From positions 1,178,001 through 1,242,000 of the forward strand of contig JALJCQ010000004.1 of NCBI GenBank assembly GCA_023091665.1: a DNA stretch of 64,000 nt. Direction: 5' to 3'. Both the position numbers and the translations under genes were made by a program. Source of the DNA: Pythium myriotylum (Eukaryota; Oomycota; Peronosporomycetes; Pythiales; Pythiaceae). A model generated the notes under the pieces. The model was not told where the DNA came from and made no database searches. It was given only the letters and a program-made list of their open reading frames with translations. Every line of letters begins with the position of its first letter. Positions within the stretch are counted from its first letter, which is position 1. Of this stretch, positions 54,803 through 64,000 are shown piece after piece.

Positions 54803-56963
54803 ATGAGCAGCAACGTTGGCTCGACGGTGCTCGACGTCGTCTATGTGATCCTTGGCTTGATGCCGTTCATCTTGCTCTGTATTCGGCGCGCGTGCACCAA
54901 ATGGGACCGCAAGAACGACCAGGTCTACGAGGCCCTGCGCAGCCCCAGCGTGCGAGAGGCACGCAACGCGTTCGACCGACGAGTCGCGCTCGCACTGCGG
55001 TGTGGTGTGGTGATCCTTCTTACCCTTTGTGGCGATCTCTGAGAGCACGTGTGTTTGAGTCACAGAGAGGCAAAGCAAGGCTCGCAACTATGTCGTGGTT
55101 GTGAGTTCTCGAACTCTATGCGCGTGACGTCCTGTGTGCTGTGTGGTGCTACACTGCCCGTCCAGAAGAGAACCTTCTTATTCAAGAAGACCAAGGTGCA
55201 GGATGGTGACAGCGAGCTTGCGCCAGTTGAGCCTTCACGCCGTCAATGGCAAATTAGGTGCGGAACGACCGTTTATCTGACTTCGTGTACGACGTTCTGA
55301 GTGAGGTTCACTGTCTTTGAAAAGGCGTCGAAAAGAATGGATGCGCAAAGTCGATGGAACAGGACGCATCATCTGGGCCCACGATTCCCAACTGAGTGGT
55401 GCTGAATTGGAGTTCCCTGCTTACGTTCTGAAGACCGAATTCTCTGTTCTTGGTGTCGCTCAAGATAGCATTACTTTTAACAATGGCAGTGCGAGCGTGT
55501 CTTCGCCGCAGTCTGGACGCCGCGATGGTTCAGTAGCTGCAGCTCTCTCCGATCACATTGAAATCGTCGTTGACAATGATACAGCTGAACCGGAGCCCGA
55601 ATCTCCCCCTCAAGTGACAATTGAGGCAATCACGCGGTCTTTGAAAGAAGAGCTGGCGAAGACTACCGTCCAGGTGGTGAATTCTACTTACTCGGATCCA
55701 GCGAGGGTGGCGTTTGCGCCAATAGACACATCACCTCGTTCGGCACAGGCCATTGCAGACACAGTGAGAAATGCACAACTTGATTTCCCCCCGAAGCTCG
55801 CTCAATTTATTATGTCGATGGCGACCGTGTTCAACGAAAGCAAGCTGTCACGCGATACAAACGAGCGCGTTATCACCAGGTTCGAGATCAACCGATCGTC
55901 CCTTTTGTCGGAATCGATGGCCGCCATCGCGACGCTGTCTACTCAGGAAGCGCGATCAGCGATTCGAGTTGACTTTGTCGACGAACAAGGAATTGATGCT
56001 GGCGGAGTTTACAGAGAATGGTTTCTCCTCTTAAACGAAGAGATTGTGAAGCAAGACGCCGGAATATTCTTTTGCGTGGATGAACACGAGCAAACATTTT
56101 ACCTGAACCCTCTCTCTCACGAAATACTGGGGGACAACCATCTCTCACACTTCTTTGCGGCCGGGCGTTTGCTTGGTCGCGCGTTACTCGATGGTAACGT
56201 TACCGGTTTCCACTTGGCTACACCATTGCTCAAGATTATTCTCGGCCTTCCGGTCGGATTTAGTGATCTGGAATATTTTGACCCCGACGCTTTCAAGAAT
56301 CTCAAGTGGCTCCTAGATAACGACGGGTTGGACATCTTGGGGCTTGACTTCACGGCCGTGAAGAAAATGCCCAATGGGAGAGTCGAAGTGGTCGAGTTGG
56401 TACATGGTGGAAGCGAGATTGACGTGACAGACGACAACAAGCACGAGTTCATCGACCGAAAACTCCAGTATCTACTGTTTGAAAGTGTACAGGACCAGCT
56501 CTTCGCGTTTCTGAAGGGTCTGTATGATGTTGTCCCAGTAGAGATGCTCATGCTTTTCGACACGGCCGAGCTTGACTACATCCTCTCTGGTTCCGACGAG
56601 ATCGACGTCGATGACTGGGAGGCTCATACCGTGACTTCGCCGAACATCAACCTCCATCCAGCCTATTTCAATTTTTGGAAAATTGTGCGTGAGCTCTCGT
56701 CTGATGAGCAACGACGGCTTCTCCAGTATGCGACAGGATCCACGAGGGTGCCTCCCGGTGGTTTCAGCGCCTTGACAAGCCACGATGGACGACTGTGTCT
56801 CTTTACTCTCCAAGGCGTCATCGCTGACACAACATGGGGTTGTATTCACGCTCATGCATGTTTCAACCGCCTAGACGTGCCTCTCTTCCGAGAAGCTCAG
56901 CCTCTGCGTGAGGCTATTCGAGCTGCCGTCGCCAGCGAGTCAGTCGGATTCACGACCATGTAA
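54803..56963 (+). CDS. HECT-8, membrane-anchored zinc-finger HECT E3 ubiquitin ligase
   Basis: Exons 54803-54999, 55066-55257 and 55325-56963 join in phase 2 to give 675 residues. Anchor: VVYVILGLMPFILLCI followed by RRACTKWDRKND. Linker: YEALRSPSVREARNAFDRRV, almost identical to HECT-9. Finger: CRGCEFSNSMRVTSCVLC. The third exon starts RRRKEWMRKVDGTGRIIWAH. HECT landmarks are RVDFVDEQGIDAGGVYREW, GRLLGRALLDGNVTGFHL and DLEYFDPDAF; catalytic Cys is residue 642 (AHACFNRLDVP), C-terminus GFTTM. The variable part between the RRxxW segment and the HECT domain is acidic and about 150 residues long. By eye HECT-8 and HECT-9 are the closest pair in the right array. Confidence 0.93.
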
Positions 56964-57321
56964 GATCGGCCGTATGCTTTATGAAAGGTAGTTGTGAGCC
57001 AAATTCTATGAGAGTGGTGTCTGCGGTTGCCCATCACTATCGTTTTCAGCAGGTAGCAGAAGATTGATTCGAAAACCCGGTGGGCTGTCAGTGCATGAGA
57101 TCTCATCAGCACTGGATGCTGCACCTTGTTCTGTAACTGGTCGAGTCTGTCTGCTGCTGTCCCATCCTCGATGGGTGCTTGAAGAACGCGATTCCAGGTT
57201 CTTTCGGCTTCCACCATCCGTCGCACACCGGTCCTCTTTTGCGTGTGTTAGTCCAGGCGCCTATCTCAGTCTTCCACTCGGGGCCTCTTTGATTAACAGT
57301 GGTAGAAACGATCCCGCCAGG
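56964..57321. other. Spacer and promoter between HECT-8 and HECT-9
   Basis: 358 bases with no gene. It has to hold the HECT-8 polyadenylation signals and the HECT-9 promoter. No repeat is visible. Confidence 0.5.
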
Positions 57322-59476
57322 ATGCTCGGAGTCGCGTTCTACATCGCGCTCTTCTTCACGTGTATCCCGTTCGTCTTCCTCTGCGTGCGCACGCTGCGCA
57401 CGAGCTGGGACAACAAGAACGACGAGGTCTACGAGGCGTTGCGAAGCCCCAGTGTGCGCAATGCGCGCAATGCGTTCGACCGCCGGGTCGCTCTCGCCAT
57501 TCGGTAAGTCCCGCTGACGACTTCCGATCGAGTACGCGCAGCTTATGTGAGCCCCTCCCGTAGAGAGGCACGCCAAGGCTTCCGCACGTGCGCCGGCTGT
57601 CAGTTCACGAATTCCGTGCGCGCCACATCGTGTGTGCTTTGTGGTTCGTCCATCGCGCAACCGCCCAAAGGAGTTCTCAAGCGATGGAAAGCGAAGCGAG
57701 ATGATTCCAAACCCGACGCAAAGCCTGTGGTCGAGGACATCGGCTTCGCGAACGCTTCTGCACGCCAACAGCGAGTGCGGTGCGTAGTGCACGACACGGA
57801 GAGTCGAATTATCAGATTGACTGAGGGTTGTGTGCAGGCTACGAAAGCTCTGGACGAGACAAGTGGACAGTAATGGCCACGTTGTGTGGAGTCACGATCA
57901 AGGTGCCGTGACACACTCTGGTTTCGGATCCTACGTGCTGCAAACCAAAACTGTCGAAAGCTTGGTGCCGGATCAAAGCGATCGATTCGTGCAGTCTCCA
58001 CGAGCAAGGGATGGCGGAAACGTGGTTTTTGAAGGTCGCTCAGACGAGAATCTGAATGTTCAGATTGCCATTGACGTTGACAGCCCTGCCACTCCTGTCA
58101 CGAAACCCGATCTTTCAATCGTTGACATCACAGGCCTGCTCAAAGGTGAGCTGCGCGTGCAAAAGATCTCTGTCGTGGATGTGAACCAGGCAAATCCATC
58201 CCATGTTCCATTTAAATCGATAAGTGGGTCGAGTGATGGAGAGACATCCATGACTACGCAAAGCATCGTAGATACAGCGAACATCGCCAAGCTGGATTTC
58301 CCCAGTAAAATCGCCCAGTTCATCACGTCAGTTGCGAGCCTATTCAACGATATCAATAAGTTCGCGGCTGCGGGCGGAGTTCCCGTTTCAAGGTTTCTCA
58401 TCAACCGCGCCGAGCTTCTGAGCGACTCGATTCACGCACTAGCTTTGATGTCTCCAACGCTCTCTCGTGGTGCAATCCGCGTCGAATTTGTGGACGAGCA
58501 AGGCATAGATGCCGGAGGAGTGTACCGTGAGTGGTTCCTACTGCTGAACGAGGAAATTGTGAAGCCTGAGGCTGGGATCTTCACATGCGTTGACCAGCAC
58601 GAACAGACGTTCTACCTTAACCCAGTTTCAGAGGATATGCTGGGAGAGCACCACTTAGCCCATTTCTTCGCTGCGGGACGTCTGTTAGGACGTGCGCTTC
58701 TGGAAGGCAACGTAACGGGCTTTCACTTGGCGCTGCCTCTTCTTAAGATTATTCTGGGTCTACCAGTCAGCTTCCCTGATCTCGCTTACTTCGATCCGGA
58801 AGCTTATCGCAATATGCTGTGGCTGCTCGAGAATGATGATGTTGAAATGCTCGGTCTCGACTTTACTGTCGTTCAAAAGCTCCCAAACGGCAAGACTCGC
58901 GAAATTGAGTTGGTCCCTGGTGGAAGCCAAATCGATGTCACGGACGTGAACAAGCACGAGTACATCGAGTGCAAGCTCAAGTACCTACTCTTCGACAGTG
59001 TCCAAGACCAGCTCTTCGCGTTCCTCCGAGGTCTCTATGAGATTGTTCCAGCGGAACTACTCATGGTTTTCGACTCGGAGGAGCTTGACTATGTACTTTC
59101 TGGCTCAGACGAGATTGACGTGGATGATTGGGAAGCTCACACGTTGGCGTCGCGAAACCTGGCGTTGCACCCGGCGTACTTCAACTTCTGGAAGGTTGTG
59201 CGCGAGCTCTCTTCTGAGCAGCGCCAACGCCTCCTCCAGTATGCGACTGGCTCGACGCGCGTCCCGCCCGGAGGCTTCAGTGCGCTGACGAGCCACGACG
59301 GACGGCTCTGCCTCTTCACCCTTCGCGGTGTGCTCGCGAACACTACGTACGGGTGCCTTCACAGCCACGCCTGCTTCAATCGCCTCGATGTGCCGATGCA
59401 CCGAGAGATAGAGCCAATGCGTGAGGCAGTTCTGGCTGCCGTCTCCAGCGACATCGTCGGCTTCACGACGGCGTAG
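57322..59476 (+). CDS. HECT-9, membrane-anchored zinc-finger HECT E3 ubiquitin ligase
   Basis: Exons 57322-57503, 57564-57779 and 57838-59476 join in phase 2 to give 678 residues, the longest complete member. Anchor: LGVAFYIALFFTCIPFVFLCV followed by RTLRTSWDNKND. Linker: YEALRSPSVRNARNAFDRRV. Finger: CAGCQFTNSVRATSCVLC, followed by a longer basic tail than in relatives (LKRWKAKRDDSKPDAK). RLRKLWTRQVDSNGHVVWSH leads to the HECT domain, with RVEFVDEQGIDAGGVYREW and GRLLGRALLEGNVTGFHL. Catalytic Cys is residue 645 (SHACFNRLDVP), C-terminus GFTTA. Confidence 0.93.
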
Positions 59477-59714
59477 AGTACCTCTGCGTGATCGCGATAA
59501 GTGTTCAATGAGTAAGAGCTTGAAGTTGGCGAAACATTGCATACCCTAGAAAATGATGTGGAGATGTCTCCATCAGCTGTGGCAGGTGTGCAGCCCATCG
59601 TCAGGGCTGTGAGTCATGGGAGGCAAGTCGCACGGAAGAACCCACAGTTCTGCATGCACGTATCTGTAGCGCGCGCTCATACCACTTCTCGCGCGGTACC
59701 GCGAAGAAACACCC

Positions 59715-61773
59715 ATGGCCACTGAGGAGATCATCAGGTATACCGCGATCTCCGTGGCGGCTGCCGCCTTCTTCTATTTCTTCTTCCTGCGCCGACTATG
59801 CGTGGACACGGTCCCGCGTAACATGCAGATCTACACAGCGCTGCACAGCCCAACCGTCCGCGGAGCACGCAACGCACTCGAGCGGCGCATCGCTCTCGCT
59901 TTGCGGTACGCCACCTTCCGGGTTCGTGGTGAGGCGGCTAGATCGCTAACGCTTCGGAGTGTAGTGAGGCCGGCGGGACGTTCCGTGAATGCACGATTTG
60001 CGCTTTCGCCAACACGACGAAGGCCGCATCGGCGTCTTGCGCATTGTGCGGGACTGCTCTGCCCTTGCTGCCCGAGCGAGGCCTGAGACGCCTCGTCCAT
60101 AGCAACGCACGGGCTCGAGACGACCACGTCGAGGTAGCTGTCGAATCAAGTCGCCTACGACGAGTCAGGTAAGATACATCATTGAACATGGTGCATTGAG
60201 AGATACTGAGTCGAGACATAACTGCAGGCGTCGTCGTGAGTGGACACGCCGAGAGCAGGATGGAGAAATCAAGTGGCGCCATCAGGAGGAGTGCGAGACC
60301 TTCGGGCCCTACGTGCTACAGTCAAGCACCATGCGAACGTCTACCCCGACCCTTGACCTTGAAATTGCACAAAGTGGATCGAAGCTATCCAACGATGAGG
60401 GCACGGATCACGTCGCCGTCACAGTTGGGGCTGTAGCTGTATCCGAACTTGCTCGCCAGCTCGACGCCCGCCTCCGCGGAACCACAATCAGTCTGGTGGA
60501 TGCTTGCACGGCTGATCCGACTCAACTGGCATTTTCCAGCTCCGAGGTGACGGTCTCCAATGGCATTGATCTAGCCTTCCCAACGAAACTCGTCAACTTC
60601 ATGACGTCTGCCGCCGGTCTATTCGCCCAGGCGAACGAAGAACTCACCCCATCAATCGAGCACTTCCACATCGCTCGCGAGGATCTGTGGCGCGACTCGG
60701 TGGAGGCCATTGCGGCGATGACACCTGATGCAGCGCGGCGACCAATCCGTGTTGAGTTCGTGGGCGAGCCTGGTATCGACGCTGGTGCGCTCTATCGCGA
60801 ATGGGTCGGACTCCTCAACAAGACACTAACATCACCCGAGGCCGGCATTTTCTCTTGTGTTGACGCGCACGAGCAGACATTCTACCTTAATCCGATGTCG
60901 CGTGAAGTCCTTGGCGACAACCACTTGGTTTTCTTCCTCGTGGCTGGTCGGCTGATTGGTCGTGCACTACTCGATGGGAATCCGACAGGCTTCCAACTCG
61001 CCCCACCGCTGCTGAAGATCATGCTCGGCTATCCAGTGGGATTCAATGACCTCGAATTCTTTGATGCTGAAGTGTTCAAGAGCCTTCGGTGGCTATTGGA
61101 TAATGACGGTGTCGAAGCACTCGGTCTTGACTTCACTGTCGTGGAAAAATTTCCAACTGGAGAGACAAGAGAGGTGGAGCTCGTGACTGGTGGCCGAGCA
61201 ATCGATGTCACGGACGCCAACAAGTGCGAGTATGTTGATCGTGAGTTGCAGTACCTGCTCTTCGAGAGTGTGAGAGAGCAGCTATTTGCATTCCTTACGG
61301 GCTTTTACGAGGTTGTACCTGGTCAGTTGCTGATGGAGTTCGATGGTGAAGAGCTCGGACTCCTTTTGAGTGGCTCTGATGAGATTGACGTCGACGATTG
61401 GGAAGCCCACACCATCGCGTTTGCGGACGATGGTGTGGGAGATCGAAGAAAACCACTGTCACTACTGCCGTGCTATCATAACTTCTGGAAGGTTATTCGA
61501 GAGCTCTCAAACGAAGAGCGTCGTCGGTTTCTCCACTTTGCGACAGGATCGACGCGCCCACCACCTGGGGGTTTTAGTGCTCTGACAAGTTACGATGGGA
61601 AGCTGGCGCTCTTCACTCTTCGCGGTGTCCCTGAGGTCGTCACACACGGCTACTTGCAGAGCCATGCCTGCTTCAATCGCGTGGATCTGCCGCAGTATTG
61701 GACACTCAAGCCCATGCGCGATGCCATCCATGCCGCAATCTCCATCCAAGAAGATGGCTTCACGATTGCCTAG
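59715..61773 (+). CDS. HECT-10, membrane-anchored zinc-finger HECT E3 ubiquitin ligase
   Basis: Exons 59715-59905, 59965-60168 and 60228-61773 join in phase 2 to give 646 residues. Anchor: AISVAAAAFFYFFFL followed by RRLCVDTVPRNMQ. Linker: YTALHSPTVRGARNALERRI, shared with HECT-11. Finger: CTICAFANTTKAASCALC. RRRREWTRREQDGEIKWRHQ leads to a HECT domain with two odd points: AGALYREWVGLLN replaces the usual AGGVYREWFLLLN, and there is a short insertion (DDGVGDRRKPLSLLP) in the region before FWKVIRELS. Catalytic Cys is residue 613 (SHACFNRVDLP), C-terminus GFTIA. Confidence 0.92.
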
Positions 61774-62074
61774 TTCGAGTACCTCGACAACAATGTAGGA
61801 TCCGATGTCTCGATGTATCCGTTGTGAGTCGAGTGGTAGCATGAAGAGGACGTAATGAACGCTCGACCAAGTCTCTGAGGAAGTGCACTCGCAACTTGAG
61901 CTCACTGCGTCAAAGCTCCTCACACTATAAACTTTGACGGTTGCAATAATTGTACACAATTCCGAGCAGGTTGCTTCCGGAGGATGGGCGGATCAGGGAT
62001 AACAGGTAGAACATGCACCTACCCGGCTCCGTGCCGCAGGGGTTCCCACTCGGGTCGGAGTGGCTGTGGCAACC
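61774..62074. other. Spacer and promoter between HECT-10 and HECT-11
   Basis: About 300 bases with no gene; it holds the HECT-10 3' end and the HECT-11 promoter. Nothing further is recognised. Confidence 0.5.
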
Positions 62075-64000
62075 ATGGGAAGCGAAGGCGGCGGCGCTCC
62101 GCAGTACCTGTACGTCGTGCTCCCAATGCTTTTGCTCGCCTTTTGCGTGTGGCTGCGCCCGTGCATGGCTGGGGCTCACTCGCGCGGCGAGGACGCCTAC
62201 ACGGCGCTGCTGAGCCCCACTGTGCGCCGCGCAAGGAATGCCTTGGAACGTCGTGTGGCGTTGGCCGTGCGGTGAGTAATGCGCTCGGCAGTGGATGCTT
62301 CTGTTGAGTGAAAGTGCGTCCTCTCGGTTTGTTTAGTGAGGCGAGCCTGGGCAGCCGCGAGTGCCCCGCTTGCAGCTTTACCAACTCGGTGCGTGTCCGA
62401 AGCTGCGTACTCTGTGGCACAACTATCGAGCCAAAGAGAAGTTTGTTCCGGGTCAATGACCGAGCTCAGAGTGCGACCTTGACGGCGCAACAGCGGCGCG
62501 TGCGGTGGGTGGAAGTCGTGACTGGGGGAGTTGACGAGAGCTGAATGTCGCCCTTGTTCTAGCCGTCGCAGAGAGTGGCTACGTGTCATCGCACCGGACG
62601 GATCGCTCGTTTGGCACTTTGATCACAACCTGTGCGAGATCGAGTTGCGGTATTCTCCTCACTGTGTTCTACAAATCGCTCGGAGTGAAGATCAGCTTCC
62701 TCGACACGAAAGACCAGATCTCGAGGAAGTGGTGGTTGAATCACCGGGATCCTTGGCACATGCAGCGAGAGAACTCAAGAATGAGTTGGGTTGCTACACT
62801 ATGACTGTTTGCTAAGTAGTCGATGGGTGCTCTATTCAGGGTCCGATCGCCTTCCAACCCCGAGAAGAAGATAATCAACGAGCGACGCGGAACGTTTTGC
62901 TCGGAGCTCTGGACTTCCCTTCAAAGCTTGCGCACTTTGTCAAGTTGGTGGCGGAACTTTTCGACGAGGCAGCACCTCAGGAGGTGGGAAGTGACGTGCG
63001 ATCTGTTGCAAGGTTGAGGATCGATCGGTCAAGACTTCTCGTAGACTCGATCGCGGCTCTGTCGATGCTGTCACCCGTACAGACTCGGGGCCCTCTTCGC
63101 GTAGAATTTGTCGGCGAGCTCGCCATTGATGCCGGCGGTGTCTATCGAGAATGGTTCCTTCTCCTCAATGCCGCAATCATCGAGCCCACGGCAGGCGTGT
63201 TCGTTTGCGTTGACCGCAAGAATCAAGCGTACTCCCTCAATCCACACGCACACGAAGTAATAGGAGATGATTACTTGGTCCACTTCCAAGCAGCAGGAAG
63301 GTTGCTTGGTCGTGCACTCTTGGACGGAAATGTGACAGGATTTCACTTATCGCAGCCGCTCCTCAAGCTCATCTTGGGACTACCAATTGGATTACACGAT
63401 CTCGAGTTCGTTGACCCAGTGATTTACAACAGCCTTAGGTGGATTCAAGAAAACCACGATGTTGACTCTCTCGGATTGAACTTCACTGTTGTTGAAAAGC
63501 TTCCGAATGAGTCGACTCGAGTCGTTGAGTTGATGGAAGGCGGAAGTAATGTTGAAGTGAACGACGATAATAAGCGTGAGTTTGTGCACCGGAAGTTCAG
63601 GTACCTGTTGTTTGACCGAGTTCAATCCCAGCTTCTAGCCTTTCTTAAGGGCGTATTTGAAGTCATCCCTGCCGATCTTGTTGCTCTTTTTGACTCCGAA
63701 GAACTTGATTACATGTTGGCTGGCTCTGACGAAATCGACGTGGATGATTGGGAGTCTCAAACTGTGACGTCGCCGAATCTAATCGGACATTTGGCTACGG
63801 AATATTTCTGGGAAGTCGTGCGCGAATTGACTCATCGAGAACGGCAGCGTTTGCTTCAGTTCGCGACAGGATCACGCCGCGTCCCTCCTGGCGGATTTGC
63901 CACTCTAACGAGCAACGATGGACAGCTCTGTTTGTTCACCTTGAAGGGTGTGCCCCCTGAAACTACACGAGGGTATCTACATAGTCACGCGTGCTTCAAT
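62075..64000 (+). pseudogene. HECT-11, family member with an in-frame stop before the HECT domain (runs off right edge)
   Basis: Exons 62075-62271 and 62337-62504 and an exon from about 62565 onwards join in phase 2. Anchor: APQYLYVVLPMLLLAFCVWL. Linker: YTALLSPTVRRARNALERRV. Finger: CPACSFTNSVRVRSCVLC. RRRREWLRVIAPDGSLVWHF follows. After ELGCYTMTVC the frame meets TAA at 62813-62815, then continues open in the same frame (VVDGCSIQGPIAFQ...) through a complete-looking HECT N-lobe (RVEFVGELAIDAGGVYREW, GRLLGRALLDGNVTGFHL) up to HSHACFN at the window edge. No short intron with proper ends removes the stop. The gene is either a recent pseudogene, a strain polymorphism or a sequence error; the HECT part shows no other damage. 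The start at 62075 fits the family better than upstream codons. Confidence 0.75.

Noticed and set aside
62780..62830. A tiny intron removing the HECT-11 stop
   Set aside because: The only GT...AG pairs around the stop give about 10 bases, far below the 55-75 bases usual here.

Overview
The window looks like nuclear DNA of a flagellated stramenopile, most likely an oomycete of the Phytophthora/Pythium/Saprolegnia type. Genes are packed tightly on both strands, with GT-AG introns of mostly 55-75 bases and intergenic gaps often below 350 bases. It holds axonemal genes, a mitochondrial transit-type ferredoxin reductase, a myosin ending in a WW domain and a very large intronless cyclic-nucleotide channel. 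All identifications come from reading the translated sequence; no database was searched. Exon joins were chosen because they restore reading frame and family-like protein sequence.

Left end (1-9256, all minus strand): four genes and one decayed remnant of a single family, called HECT-1 to HECT-4 here. Each protein has an N-terminal membrane anchor, a four-cysteine RanBP2/NZF-like zinc finger, a conserved RRxxW segment and a C-terminal HECT ubiquitin-ligase domain. HECT-1 runs off the left edge.

Middle (10.9-47.5 kb), ordinary single-copy eukaryotic genes: protoporphyrinogen oxidase; a flagellar group (CFAP91, the DNALI1/p28 inner-arm dynein chain and an unknown 243-residue neighbour); taxilin; an atypical Rab-like GTPase; a ZIP metal transporter; acireductone dioxygenase; the RING subunit RBX1; a GIGYF-type GYF protein; a myosin; ferredoxin-NADP reductase; a kinesin; MED11; an unrecognised 525-residue protein; an SR-rich protein; and a 2546-residue channel with four channel repeats, each followed by a cyclic-nucleotide-binding-like fold.

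Right end (47.5-64.0 kb): seven more members of the HECT family. HECT-5 and HECT-6 are on the minus strand and HECT-7 to HECT-11 on the plus strand, with a head-to-head pair in the middle. HECT-11 runs off the right edge and carries an in-frame stop. Both ends of the window therefore lie inside HECT arrays, giving eleven loci plus a remnant in 64 kb.

The anchored HECT proteins probably face the cytosol: the N-terminus is short and basic residues follow the anchor. The catalytic cysteine lies exactly 34 residues from the C-terminus in every complete copy, and a phenylalanine sits at position -4. All introns of the family are phase 2 and use three positions that are kept or lost in different combinations, which gives a readable history of duplication. 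The two strongest leads are this expanded family of membrane-anchored ligases and the single-chain four-repeat channel, in which intact and degenerate nucleotide-binding folds alternate.
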